The notes: generated from the letters alone by a model not told the origin. A DNA stretch of 64,000 nucleotides from Thermoflavimicrobium daqui (GCF_003313465.1 NZ_KZ845667.1:124001-188000); one strand, 5' to 3'. Positions 24,792 to 33,977 are shown, numbered from the stretch's first letter. Translations and numbers: made by a program.

Positions 24792-26303
24792 ATGTATTTC
24801 AATTTAACCGATTTTATAACTAAACAGGCACTTCAAATTCCGGAACATATTGCAGTGTGTGATCAGAAAGAGCAATTTACTTATTACTCTTTTAACTATC
24901 GTGTCAATCAGACGGTTACTTGGCTACAAAGCAGAGAGGTTCAATACGGTGATCGAGTTGCATTTTTATGTGAGAATCATGTACAAGCATTGGTATTATT
25001 CATCGCGATTATTCGTCTTGGAGCCATCGCTATCCCCTTACGTACCTTTTTAAAAAGCGATGAAATAGACTATATGCTAAGTGACAGTGGTGCAAAAATT
25101 TTGTTATATGATCCCCATTTTACTAATCAAGTTAAACCACTTTATTTCCATTATGATTCCAATGTATTGGTACCTCTTGATGCACATTTTCAATCTTCAG
25201 TATCCGACCTACATGCCTTTGAGCCATCTGACTTAACTACAAAAATCACGGATCCTTTAATGATCAGTTATACATCAGGAACCACTGGCAAGCCAAAAGG
25301 AGCCATTATTACCCATCAAAATCTATGGGCAGCACTTACTTATCAAAATCTATTTTCAACCTTTTCTGACTCTCCACAACAACAAATCCGTTTACTAACA
25401 TTAAAACCTCTTTCGCATATGACAGGTGTTCTTTTATGTTTATCTAGTCTTTACACAGGCTCTATGAACATTATCCGCTCCAAACTATCGCCATCCGAAG
25501 TATGGGAACTAGTAGATAAGGAATCCATTCACTTTTTTATTGCTGTCCCTTCTGAGCTACGTATACTACTACAAGATCCCACACTACCAAGTCGAAATCT
25601 TACCTCACTCCGTACCATTACAACAGGAGGAGCACCTATTCCATCTGACTTATTTACTTTGTGCCAAGAAAAAGGGATTTTATTAACACATGGATATGCC
25701 TCGACAGAGACTGGTCAGCTTAGTATTTGGCATCCTAAAATGGGCCTCGATAAAAGGCAGACTGATGGACTTATATTTTCACATGTCCGCGTAAAAATCA
25801 TTGATCCAGTAACAAAACAAACACTTTCTACTGGGGAAATAGGTGAAATCATAATCAAAAGCCCCACCGTATTTGCAGGTTACTGGAATAGCCCAAGCCT
25901 TACAGAAAGTAGTTTCCTCCAAGGTTGGTATCGAACCGGTGACTTTGGCAAGCTGGACTCTGAAGGCTTCGTGACTATCATGGGTAGACTTAAGGATATG
26001 ATCATTCGTGATGGGGTTAATATCTATCCAGCCGAAGTGGAAAGTGTAGTCCAAGAGTTAGATGAGGTACAAGATGTTGCTGTCGTCGGATGCACAGATT
26101 TAATAGAAGGTGAAATTCCTTGGATTATAGTAGTAAAAAAAGAAAATTCAAAACTAACTGAGGAGCAAATCCTCAACTATGCTCGTTCCAAACTTGCTGA
26201 TCATAAATGTGGAAATCACGTTCGCTTTGTTAATACCTTGCCATATAACGAAATAGGTAAGGTAATGAAACATAAGCTTAAACAGCAATTAGGATTAAAT
26301 TAA
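24792..26303 (+). CDS. Acyl-CoA synthetase / AMP-forming ligase
   Basis: A 503-residue class I adenylate-forming enzyme that activates a carboxylic acid to acyl-AMP and then acyl-CoA. The P-loop YTSGTTGKPKG lies near residue 160. The motif GYASTETG, the YRTGDFG hinge region and a C-terminal catalytic Lys in NEIGKVMK are present. The acid substrate is unknown. It is similar in layout to, but clearly not a copy of, the ligase at 43790. A strong terminator follows. Confidence 0.87.
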   Translation: MYFNLTDFITKQALQIPEHIAVCDQKEQFTYYSFNYRVNQTVTWLQSREVQYGDRVAFLCENHVQALVLFIAIIRLGAIAIPLRTFLKSDEIDYMLSDSGAKILLYDPHFTNQVKPLYFHYDSNVLVPLDAHFQSSVSDLHAFEPSDLTTKITDPLMISYTSGTTGKPKGAIITHQNLWAALTYQNLFSTFSDSPQQQIRLLTLKPLSHMTGVLLCLSSLYTGSMNIIRSKLSPSEVWELVDKESIHFFIAVPSELRILLQDPTLPSRNLTSLRTITTGGAPIPSDLFTLCQEKGILLTHGYASTETGQLSIWHPKMGLDKRQTDGLIFSHVRVKIIDPVTKQTLSTGEIGEIIIKSPTVFAGYWNSPSLTESSFLQGWYRTGDFGKLDSEGFVTIMGRLKDMIIRDGVNIYPAEVESVVQELDEVQDVAVVGCTDLIEGEIPWIIVVKKENSKLTEEQILNYARSKLADHKCGNHVRFVNTLPYNEIGKVMKHKLKQQLGLN

Positions 26304-26334
26304 AAAACATACTAATTTACGGATGATAAAATTT

Positions 26335-26379
26335 AAAAAGCTGACACCTCTTTAGTGTAAGAGATGTCAGCTTTTTATT
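26335..26379 (+). terminator. Rho-independent terminator
   Basis: Stem AAAAAGCTGACA(C)CTCTT pairs with AAGAG(A)TGTCAGCTTTTT around a short loop, 30 bases after the acyl-CoA synthetase stop. Confidence 0.85.
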
Positions 26380-26427
26380 ATTTAAGTTTTTCTGAGTGAA
26401 AAAGAAAAGGTTTGCTAAGAAAACTAT

Positions 26428-26598
26428 TTATGAATCTCTTCCTAAAATAATATCTAAATAGTACTGAAATCTTTGCGCAAGGCGGCGTATCAACTTTAAT
26501 CCAATAATCCATAAAACAAAGACATACCAAGCACTATGACCTAATAAGAAAGCCAAAGCTACCATGAGAGGCTGTTCTGATATAAATATACTCAGCAT
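26428..26598 (-). CDS. 56-residue membrane protein, unknown function
   Basis: An ORF too short for usual gene callers: it begins MLSIFISEQPLMVALAFLLG and ends IILGRDS. A perfect AGGAGGT sits 6-7 bases before its ATG. Residues 11-37 are strongly hydrophobic (one long or two short membrane spans), followed by the basic KLIRRLAQRF and an amphipathic tail. It lies just downstream of the PatB/MalY gene on the same strand, 55 bases past its stop, so it may share that transcript. I do not recognise a family. Confidence 0.6.
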   Translation of the reverse strand: MLSIFISEQPLMVALAFLLGHSAWYVFVLWIIGLKLIRRLAQRFQYYLDIILGRDS

Positions 26599-26653
26599 AG
26601 ATACCTCCTACATGACTAAAAGCTACATAATAAGTAAAGTACAGGGAGTAGAC

Positions 26654-27832
26654 TTATGCATGATTGTCTTGTAGTGCATTCTTCATTCTATTTAGTCCTT
26701 CTTCTAATAAAGCTCGTGGACAAGCAATGTTCATTCTCGTAAATCCTTCTCCTTCTTGACCAAATATATATCCCTCATGAAATGCAACTTTAGCTTTCTC
26801 TAGCATCAATTTTTCAAAGCTTTTTGCATCTATTCCTAACTCACGGAAATCCAACCAAACAAGGTAAGTAGCTTCTGGCTTCACTACTTTGATTTTCGGG
26901 ATATGCTGATTCAAATAGGATGTTAGAAAGTAGCAGTTTTCCTCTATATATTTCATACATTGGTCTAGCCATGCTTCACCAAACTGATAGGCTTTTTCTG
27001 TTGCTATTACACCAAACGTATTGGTAAAATCTAAAAAATGATCTTCCAGTATTTTCTTAAACTGTTCCCGTAACTCAGGATTTGGAATAATCATATTAGC
27101 AGTTTGTAGTCCGGCTAAATTAAAACTTTTGCTAGGGCTTGTGCATACAATCGTATGCTGTGCAATTTCATGAGATAGAGATGCATAAGGAGTATGATTA
27201 AAGTCTTTATAAATAAGATCATGATGAATCTCATCTGCAATGACTAATACATTTCGTTCTAAACACATTTCACCTAATTTTGTAAGCTCTTCTTTTGTCC
27301 AAACACGACCAACTGGATTATGTGGATTACAAAGAATAAAAATTTTTACTCCACTATCTAATTTTTCTCGTAGATCATCAAAATCAATCGAATACTTCCC
27401 ATTCTCATATCGGAGTGGGTTATTTATTACTTTTCTTCCACTTTTCGTGATAGCCTGTGCAAATGGATAATAAACAGGTGGCTGAATTAATATTTTATCA
27501 TCTAAATTTGAGAAAGAACGAATTATAAAACTAATTGCAGGCATAACCCCAGGACTATAGCAGATCCACTCCTTTTTTATATGCCAATGATGTCTTCTAG
27601 ACATCCAATTAATAATAGCATCATAATAGGAATCGGATCTGATGGTATACCCAAATACTCCATGTTCAGCTCTCTCTTTAAAGGCATTTATTACAGGTAG
27701 CGGAGATCTAAAATCCATATCTGCCACCCACATGGGAAGAATCTCTGGATTGCCAAAAAGATTTTCCACCGCGTCCCATTTTTCTGAAGCACTATGATAT
27801 CTTTCGATTTTTTCATCAAAGTTGTATTGCAT
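26654..27832 (-). CDS. PatB/MalY-family C-S lyase (cystathionine beta-lyase type)
   Basis: A 392-residue PLP enzyme of fold type I. The opening LPMWVADMDF is the hallmark of the MalY/PatB group. NPHNPVGR binds PLP, DEIHHDLIY carries the cofactor-contacting Asp, and SPSKSFNLAG contains the Schiff-base Lys. Such enzymes cleave the C-S bond of cystathionine or other cysteine conjugates to give a thiol, pyruvate and ammonia. The ribosome binding site is AAGGAGGATATC. The natural substrate and regulation are not evident. Confidence 0.88.
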   Translation of the reverse strand: MQYNFDEKIERYHSASEKWDAVENLFGNPEILPMWVADMDFRSPLPVINAFKERAEHGVFGYTIRSDSYYDAIINWMSRRHHWHIKKEWICYSPGVMPAISFIIRSFSNLDDKILIQPPVYYPFAQAITKSGRKVINNPLRYENGKYSIDFDDLREKLDSGVKIFILCNPHNPVGRVWTKEELTKLGEMCLERNVLVIADEIHHDLIYKDFNHTPYASLSHEIAQHTIVCTSPSKSFNLAGLQTANMIIPNPELREQFKKILEDHFLDFTNTFGVIATEKAYQFGEAWLDQCMKYIEENCYFLTSYLNQHIPKIKVVKPEATYLVWLDFRELGIDAKSFEKLMLEKAKVAFHEGYIFGQEGEGFTRMNIACPRALLEEGLNRMKNALQDNHA

Positions 27833-27839
27833 GATATCC

Positions 27840-28255
27840 TCCTTTTAAGCGTACCACTCAGTAATTACATAGAGATTTTTTGTTCTATAGAATTCTTTTG
27901 ATTTATAGTATTATTCGAACTAGAGAAAATCAAGAATTTTCTCACTAAGGGTAAAGGTATCTTCAACGAAAATCAAAACGATGTAAAATGGTACAATTTG
28001 TTTTTAAATAGATAATTTTAGACAGTTCTCTATAATGGTGATCAATGCTTATTTAAGATCTTTCGTATTTACATTGTGAAATAAATAGATTTTAAGGTAG
28101 TCTTGAAGATCATTATTTTAAGTTCCAAAAACGATTGAATAAAGATTATTTCTTGAAATGGTAATAGTCATTTAGAAATATTAAACATAAGAGACATAAA
28201 TAAAGAATCATAATATTCCTTGTATGGTATATTTGTATGGAAAGGAGAAAGATAT
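27840..28255. other. AT-rich intergenic stretch without a recognisable gene
   Basis: About 415 bases between two divergently oriented genes. It holds the upstream regions of both, and a ribosome binding site AAAGGAG for the arsR remnant, but I see no gene, RNA or repeat in it. Confidence 0.5.
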
Positions 28256-28467
28256 ATGGGTGTAAAGAGTGCACTTGATGAGCACAACTGGCTTACGCAT
28301 GGTTGAACTCTTACGAGATGGACCGCACAGTGTCGGAAATCACAAATCACTTGGTATACGCCAACCACAAGCTTCCCAAACACCTCCGAGTGCTTAGTGA
28401 TAAGGGACTCGTCGAGGTGCGTGCGATCACCAATCGGAGAATCTACAAGCTACGGACCGAACCATAA
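28256..28467 (+). pseudogene. Frameshifted arsR-family regulator
   Basis: The start has a good site (AAAGGAG). Pieces of an ArsR winged helix appear in more than one frame: LRMVELLRDGPHSVG, then LGIRQPQAS, then KHLRVLSDKGLVEVR followed by ITNRRIYKLRTEP and a stop. At least two or three single-base lesions break the frame. The intact original would be a short ArsR repressor with its recognition helix at RQPQASKHLRVL. The DNA is visibly more GC-rich than its surroundings. It sits 61 bases before a hydrolase with the same bias, so the pair probably came in together and the regulator decayed. Confidence 0.75.
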
Positions 28468-28528
28468 GAAGTAACCTTGTCAAAGACAAGATACCAAAGA
28501 AATAAAAAAACACAGAGGAGAGATTTTT

Positions 28529-29329
28529 ATGAATAAAGTAATTTCGAAAGACGGAACTACCATTGCGTTCGACCAATCAGGAGAAGGGCAAGTAGTCATT
28601 ATGGTAGCTGGTGCACTAGGTACCCGATCCCATCCACAATGGGTCAAGCTGGCAGCGCTCTTAGCTAAACACTTTACCGTCATTAGCTATGACCGCAGAG
28701 GACGGGGTGATAGTGGAGATACCCAGCCCTATACGGTGCAGCGCGAGATTGAAGATATCGAAGCTCTAATCGATAGAGTGGGCGGAACTGCATATGTATA
28801 CGGTATATCCTCTGGTGCTATCCTTGCTCTTGAGGCTGCCGACAAGCTTTCAAATAAAATCAAAAAACTAGCGTTGTATGAGCCACCGCTTATTCTGGAT
28901 AGCAGCCGTCCTCCTCTGCCTAAAAATTATGTAGAACAAATCAATGACGCGATCGCTTCAGGTGACCGCAGAAAAGCAGTCGAGATCTTCATGACGCAAG
29001 CACTTCTCCTTCCTGTAGAGTACCTTGCTCCAATGCAGGCCGAGCCAATGTGGAAAGATTTAGAAGAGGTGGCACACACACTAGCTTATGACGGCACTAT
29101 CTCAAAAGAAGTGATGGCAGGCAAGCCGTTACCGTCTAATAAGTGGACATCGATAACCTCCACAACGCTCGTAATAAGCGGTGAGAACAGCGAGCCTTTT
29201 TTCCACAACGCTGCAAAAGCGATCACGGGTAACCTTCTCAATGCAGAATATTGTGTCCTAGACGGCCAGCACCACGACGTCTCTCCCGAATCTATCACCC
29301 CTGTATTAGTCGAGTTCTTCAAGGGATAA
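28529..29329 (+). CDS. Alpha/beta-fold hydrolase
   Basis: A 266-residue alpha/beta hydrolase. The nucleophile elbow is YGISSGA (Ser near residue 94), the catalytic His is in DGQHHDV, and the acid is probably in the ISGENSEP loop. The oxyanion-side motif YDRRGRGDSG is standard. The gene is richer in G and C than its neighbours and follows a decayed arsR gene, which points to horizontal transfer of a regulator-hydrolase pair. The ribosome binding site is AGAGGAGAG. The ester or other substrate is unknown. Confidence 0.85.
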   Translation: MNKVISKDGTTIAFDQSGEGQVVIMVAGALGTRSHPQWVKLAALLAKHFTVISYDRRGRGDSGDTQPYTVQREIEDIEALIDRVGGTAYVYGISSGAILALEAADKLSNKIKKLALYEPPLILDSSRPPLPKNYVEQINDAIASGDRRKAVEIFMTQALLLPVEYLAPMQAEPMWKDLEEVAHTLAYDGTISKEVMAGKPLPSNKWTSITSTTLVISGENSEPFFHNAAKAITGNLLNAEYCVLDGQHHDVSPESITPVLVEFFKG

Positions 29330-29462
29330 GGCTGTATAGAAACTATGTAGCAACGACAACAAAAAAGGTTAATGGAGAAAAACAGCCTACTTCTGGAGCT
29401 CGATAAGTTTAAAAAATAATACAATGAGTTTTACATAACCTATCTTTTTTGAATATTACAAC

Positions 29463-29528
29463 GGAAATGGACTGCGAACGCTAACTACCCAAGAATACCA
29501 TCGGCTTCAGCCGTGGGAGTGTCAATTA
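29463..29528 (+). mobile_element. Possible right-end remnant of an IS200/IS605-type element
   Basis: The frame GNGLRTLTTQE followed by a CGGCT/AGCCG hairpin and GTGGGAGTGTCAA resembles the tail of TnpB-type genes and the terminal hairpin of IS200/IS605 elements. Nothing of the rest of the element is left. It lies next to the GC-richer hydrolase cassette. From memory and by eye only. Confidence 0.35.
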
Positions 29529-29661
29529 AGTAGATAAGACTCTTAAAAAATGGATTTCTAATGTACAGGAAATCGATTTTTTAATAAAAATGACTTGGGC
29601 TGTGTTGGAGAACCCAAATTCCATACTTTCTTTCATGTAAAATAGAGGTTTAATAAATAAG

Positions 29662-29704
29662 AAAAAGAATCCCATAACAAGTATTTCTTTGGGATTCTTT
29701 TTTA
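29662..29704. terminator. Bidirectional terminator
   Basis: A perfect stem AAAAAGAATCCCA / TGGGATTCTTTTT with a 15-base loop and a further T run, located between the hydrolase and the minus-strand mqnD. Confidence 0.85.
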
Positions 29705-29771
29705 TCGTAATTACTGTCTTTTATCCCACGGTTTTTGTGTGGAGTGGTCAATTAATAGCTATTTACTGTTT

Positions 29772-30602
29772 TTATCGTAGTGTTGCTAAATCCACTTTGG
29801 GTACTAATCCTTCTTCTGCGGCTCTACTTAGCAAAGCATCGATCGCTGCATAACCTTCTACACCTAAACTCGCCGTAAACTGGTTTACATATAGATCAAT
29901 ATGAGCTTGTGCTACTTGGGGGTCCATCTCTTGGGCGTGTTGTAAGACATACTTTCGTGATGCTTCGGGATGTGCCCAAGCGTATTCAACCGAGGCTCGA
30001 GTCCAACTGGCAATGCGATCTATATCGAGGGAACGACGGGCAATGATAGCTCCTAGTGGAATGGGTAAAGCAGTTTCATTCTCCCACCATTCTCCTAAAT
30101 CAGCTAATAGAGTTAATCCATAGGTAGGATAGGTAAACCGGGCTTCATGGATCACTAATCCAGCATCAATGTGTCCATCACGTACTGCTGGCATGATTTC
30201 ATGGAAAGGCAAGATGAGGATCTTGCCAACCCCTCCGGGTACATTTTGTGCCATCCATAACCGGAACAATAGGTAAGCTGTTGATCTCTCACTAGGTACT
30301 GCGACTCGCTTACCAGATAGAACGGAAGGGTCGTTAGATGAATTTTTTGTTAGTACTAAAGGACCACACCCCCTACCTAGTGCACCTCCACAAGGTAGTA
30401 ATGCATACTCAGATAGCACCCAAGGTAAAGCCGCAAATGAAACTTTAAGTATTTCCGGACCATTGGATTGAGTTGCTAAATAGTTTGTAATATCAATATC
30501 AGCGTAAGTAACATCTAGCTTAGGTGCATCTGATATTAAACCATGTACCCAAGCATGAAACACAAAAGTATCATTAGGACAAGGAGAAAAAGCAATTCTC
30601 AT
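29772..30602 (-). CDS. mqnD: 1,4-dihydroxy-6-naphthoate synthase (futalosine pathway)
   Basis: A 276-residue periplasmic-binding-protein-fold enzyme that converts cyclic dehypoxanthine futalosine to 1,4-dihydroxy-6-naphthoate in the alternative menaquinone pathway. The start FSPCPNDTFVFHAWV, the KVSFAALPWVL segment and GGALGRGCGPLVL are characteristic of MqnD. It overlaps the stop of mqnB by 4 bases (ATGA), so translation is coupled. The other futalosine genes (mqnA, mqnC) are not in the window. Confidence 0.93.
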   Translation of the reverse strand: MRIAFSPCPNDTFVFHAWVHGLISDAPKLDVTYADIDITNYLATQSNGPEILKVSFAALPWVLSEYALLPCGGALGRGCGPLVLTKNSSNDPSVLSGKRVAVPSERSTAYLLFRLWMAQNVPGGVGKILILPFHEIMPAVRDGHIDAGLVIHEARFTYPTYGLTLLADLGEWWENETALPIPLGAIIARRSLDIDRIASWTRASVEYAWAHPEASRKYVLQHAQEMDPQVAQAHIDLYVNQFTASLGVEGYAAIDALLSRAAEEGLVPKVDLATLR

Positions 30603-31270
30603 TTAAATACCTCCCTTAGTACAGAGCTGGCTGCTTCTAATGCTTCAAGTGCTTTATCGATACGCCATGCTGCCCGATTTCGTGGACCAACAGGGTTAGA
30701 GATTGTACGAATTTCTAAGAAAGGAATTTGATAGTGTTGAGCGGCTGATGCGATACCAAATCCTTCCATAGCTTCTGCTACTGCTCCTTGTACTCGTGAA
30801 GCTAAGGCTGTAGCGGTAGCAGCTGTACCTGTCACAGTCGATAAGGTAAGAATTGAACCCGTTGCAACAGGGAGACCAGCAGCCTGCAATGCTTCCGCTA
30901 CTTGACGTACCTTGTTTTGGTCAAGGTGAATAGTGCTAGAACCAAAACCTAACTCGTCTAAACTAAGAAATCCTTCAGGGGTCTGTGCCCCTAAATCAGC
31001 AGCAACGACCTTATCTGCTACTACAACGGATCCCACTTCCGCCTGATCCATAAAACCTCCAGCAATACCTGCGTTAATTACTAAATCATACTGACTTGTA
31101 TGTAAGACAGATACCGTACTAATTGCTGCTGCAACTGAGCCAACACCCGCCACCATGACATCAAATTGATCCTCATTACAAAGCCCACGTAATACAGCTT
31201 CCTTCTCAGCTTGAACGGATGTCATCACGAGTATACGCATTCCCTTATATGTATCTAGGTCAGAACCCAT
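30599..31270 (-). CDS. mqnB: Futalosine hydrolase
   Basis: A 223-residue nucleosidase of the MTA/SAH nucleosidase superfamily. MqnB removes hypoxanthine from futalosine. Visible are VINAGIAGGF (purine pocket), the AEAMEGFGIASAA catalytic and ribose region, and EIRTISNPVGPRN. These distinguish it from MTA/SAH nucleosidases. The ATG at 31270 has GGGAG at good spacing. It is first in a two-gene unit with mqnD. The pair shows that the organism, or its ancestor, makes menaquinone through futalosine. Confidence 0.92.
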   Translation of the reverse strand: MGSDLDTYKGMRILVMTSVQAEKEAVLRGLCNEDQFDVMVAGVGSVAAAISTVSVLHTSQYDLVINAGIAGGFMDQAEVGSVVVADKVVAADLGAQTPEGFLSLDELGFGSSTIHLDQNKVRQVAEALQAAGLPVATGSILTLSTVTGTAATATALASRVQGAVAEAMEGFGIASAAQHYQIPFLEIRTISNPVGPRNRAAWRIDKALEALEAASSVLREVFK

Positions 31271-31557
31271 AATATAATCTCCCTTTATGTTTTTAAACTA
31301 ATATTTTTATATAAACTGGCATAATATTAGTGTATCGAAATACATTCTTCCTGTCTATTTAGGATAGTGGATTGTTAAAGAAGGAAGGGGGGATTAATTT
31401 AAAAATTTCTTAAGCTACCCCTTTATAGGTGTACCATCACAGTAAATACGCGAAAGGCTTAACAGAGTACTAGATCTAAATTTTGTTATATGATAATTTA
31501 TTTTTATACAGCAAATTTAGATTGACAAAATATATTCTCAATAGATTGGATGATAGC

Positions 31558-32649
31558 ATGAATTCAAGGATTGAAAAGCTATATACATATATGGAAGAGA
31601 ATGCACTTGATGCCCTATTAATTACGCTTCCAAAACATATTTATTACCTTACTGGCTTCCTAACAGAGCCACATGAACGGTTTATGGGCTTAATTTTGAC
31701 TAGAGGAGAAGAGCCATTCCTTTTGGTTCCCATGCTAGATGCAGAAAAAGCACAACAGGTCTCGACTGTTCAGAAAATTTACACCCATACTGATACTGAA
31801 AATGCTTATGAAGTATTAAAAGGACATCTTCCATCAACAATTTCACGTCTTGGTTTAGAAAAGAGTCATCTTACAGTAAAAATATATGAAGCAATACTTA
31901 CGACCATTAAAACAGAAGAAGTTGTTGATATTGAGGAGCCTTTACAGAAAATGCGCCTAATTAAAAGCTCTGAGGAAATAACAACGATCAAACGTGCTAT
32001 TGCTATTATGGAAGACTCTCTCCGTCTAACTTTGACAAAAATAATCCCAGGGATCACTGAGTTAGATATTGTTGCTGAACTGGAATTTCAAATGAAAAAG
32101 CTTGGTGCCGAAGGGCCTTCGTTTTCCACGATGGTTTTAGCAGGTCAAAATGCTGCTTTACCTCATGGTGTGCCAGGAAAAAGAAAGGTTCAAATCGGTG
32201 AAGTATTATTAATCGATGCTGGGGTTTTCGTCGATGGCTATGTTTCTGATCTGACCAGAACTTTTGCGATAGGCGAATTGAATGATACCTTACTCGATAT
32301 ATATGATACTGTATTGAAAGCCAATCTAAGTGGTATTGAAGCAGTACGTCCTGGTGCTGCCATTCGAAGTGTAGATCAAGCAGCCCGTACAGTGATTGAA
32401 AACAAAGGATATGGTGAGTTTTTTATGACTCGTGTAGGCCATGGTATCGGTTTAGAAATTCATGAATTCCCGTCTCTTCATGGCCAAGCAATAGGAGAGC
32501 TTCAAGAAGGAATGACTTTTACCATTGAACCCGGGATCTACAACTCAAGCGTCGGTGGAGTTCGTATCGAGGATAATGTTTTGGTCACAAAAGATGGTGC
32601 TGAGGTCTTAACATCTTTCCCTAAAGAATTAATGACCATTGGAGTATAA
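31558..32649 (+). CDS. M24-family aminopeptidase P / Xaa-Pro peptidase
   Basis: A metallopeptidase of the pita-bread fold, about 363 residues. The creatinase-like N-terminal domain is followed by the catalytic domain. Its metal ligands are visible: two Asp in IDAGVFVDGYVSDLTRTF, His in GHGIGLEIHE, Glu in FTIEPGIY and Glu in GGVRIEDNV. I start at ATG 31558 (MNSRIEKLYTYM), the family N-terminus. The longer frame to 31483 adds a low-quality leader with no support. It removes N-terminal residues ahead of proline or cleaves Xaa-Pro dipeptides. It is monocistronic by spacing. Confidence 0.88.
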   Translation: MNSRIEKLYTYMEENALDALLITLPKHIYYLTGFLTEPHERFMGLILTRGEEPFLLVPMLDAEKAQQVSTVQKIYTHTDTENAYEVLKGHLPSTISRLGLEKSHLTVKIYEAILTTIKTEEVVDIEEPLQKMRLIKSSEEITTIKRAIAIMEDSLRLTLTKIIPGITELDIVAELEFQMKKLGAEGPSFSTMVLAGQNAALPHGVPGKRKVQIGEVLLIDAGVFVDGYVSDLTRTFAIGELNDTLLDIYDTVLKANLSGIEAVRPGAAIRSVDQAARTVIENKGYGEFFMTRVGHGIGLEIHEFPSLHGQAIGELQEGMTFTIEPGIYNSSVGGVRIEDNVLVTKDGAEVLTSFPKELMTIGV

Positions 32650-33103
32650 AAAAATACAGTTTAACTAGTAGTTTATCCGTTCATTTCGGAAACATTAGGC
32701 TAATCTATTTTTCTGAGATGAACGTCGTGAATAAATTGCGGAATATTGGGTACAATAATAATATTAGATTATATTTTTATTAGGTATTTTTGTCATATTT
32801 TTGTATTATTTATCCTCTGATTCATAAACAGAATATAAGTTTTCTTCCTCTTTATTTATTTCTCTTATCAAGTATATTCATTTCTCCCATTTGCCGCTTT
32901 TTTTTACTCCATTTTATTAAATGTTTGATTTTATTTCTCTATTTTCTGTATAGTGTAATGAGGGAAATATCACGACACTTATATTATACTTTTATTTAAT
33001 AATATTTCTGAATGGGTAATTATTTAAAAGATAGATTGTTAGTATGACTCCAAATATATGGAGAAAAAAGATCGGGCTAGATTGAGCAGAAAGGTAGGTT
33101 TTC
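32650..33103. other. AT-rich intergenic stretch ahead of the GntR gene
   Basis: Roughly 450 bases of very AT-rich DNA. Open frames here are low-complexity and lack ribosome binding sites. I see no RNA or repeat. It presumably holds the promoter of the GntR gene, but no box stands out. Confidence 0.5.
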
Positions 33104-33814
33104 ATGAAACTTGGAAGAAAGAAAGGTCCCTTATATTTACAAATCAAAGAGATTTTAAAAGAACGGATTTTAAATGGTATCTATCCAAAACATACAAATA
33201 TCCCACCAGAACAAGAGTTAGAAGTAGAGTTTGGTGTAAGTAAAATTACGATTCGTAATGCAGTTGAACAATTAGTGAATGAAGGATATGTGGAGAAACG
33301 AAGTGGTGTAGGAACCACTGTACTAGACAATAGCCCAGTATCCAAATTATCTAAAGGACAAAACTTCTCCGAGTTCCTCGTATCACAAGGACATCAGATT
33401 ACTAAGAAACAAGCAATGATTACCATAGAAGATGTGACTTCGCACCCCGTTTTAGCATCTCATTATGGTGAAAAATGTTTTCGAATCTCACGACTCTATT
33501 ACTTAGATAACCAACCTTATATTTATTATCTACACTATATACCACTTACATTGTCATTGCCACTAGAGGCAGAAGTATATCAATCATCACTCTATGATTT
33601 GCTCTATCAAAAAGGAGTTACATTTCAACGCTTTAAGGATGAATTTTCAGTCGTTATTCCTAGTCAAGATGTTTGGGAACAATTACAAATTGAGCAACAG
33701 CCACTGTTACAGCGTACACGATTTGCTTATGATAATGATGATCAATTAATTGAGTATTCCGTTGGCTATTACAATACAAACATTCATAAGTATGTTGTAA
33801 ACTTCGAAGTATAA
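33104..33814 (+). CDS. GntR-family regulator (HutC/UTRA type) of the sugar-acid operon
   Basis: A 236-residue transcription factor. The N-terminal winged helix (PLYLQIKEILKERILNG, FGVSKITIRNAVEQLVNEG, GVGTTV) is followed by a UTRA effector domain from about residue 85, a fold that in this family binds sugar phosphates or similar ligands. The ribosome binding site is AAAGGTAGG. Its own terminator separates it from the PTS operon. A 20-bp palindrome at that operon promoter is its natural target, so it is most likely a repressor released by a phosphorylated pathway intermediate. Confidence 0.9.
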   Translation: MKLGRKKGPLYLQIKEILKERILNGIYPKHTNIPPEQELEVEFGVSKITIRNAVEQLVNEGYVEKRSGVGTTVLDNSPVSKLSKGQNFSEFLVSQGHQITKKQAMITIEDVTSHPVLASHYGEKCFRISRLYYLDNQPYIYYLHYIPLTLSLPLEAEVYQSSLYDLLYQKGVTFQRFKDEFSVVIPSQDVWEQLQIEQQPLLQRTRFAYDNDDQLIEYSVGYYNTNIHKYVVNFEV

Positions 33815-33822
33815 TTGAAAGG

Positions 33823-33862
33823 ATAAGAGGTATTTTGGTACATCAGAATGCCTCTTATTTTA
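33823..33862 (+). terminator. Terminator after the GntR gene
   Basis: Stem ATAAGAGGTATT / AATGCCTCTTAT (one G-U pair) followed by TTTATA, 8 bases past the stop. Confidence 0.75.
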
Positions 33863-33928
33863 TAGGATTAAGAGTAAATAGTATCTCTGGTATCATTATT
33901 CACTCTATTATGTATTTTCTTTTTATAT

Positions 33929-33977
33929 TATAACATTATAATGTTATATTGATTTAGATAAATGTCCATGCTATGAT
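33929..33977 (+). promoter_or_regulatory. Promoter and GntR operator of the PTS/sugar-acid operon
   Basis: TATAACATTATAATGTTATA (33929-33948) is a perfect 20-bp palindrome. It abuts TTGATT (33949-33954), which with a 17-base spacer and TATGAT (33972-33977) forms a good sigma-A promoter. The palindrome has the symmetry of GntR/HutC sites and sits where a bound dimer would block polymerase. No convincing cre (catabolite) site is visible nearby. Confidence 0.75.

Noticed and set aside
28168-28383. 71-codon minus-strand ORF over the arsR relic
   Set aside because: The plus strand shows clear ArsR peptides; the minus frame has no start signal.
32790-32999. 69-codon hydrophobic ORF before the GntR gene
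   Set aside because: Low-complexity Phe/Leu/Ile-rich translation of AT-rich DNA without a ribosome binding site.
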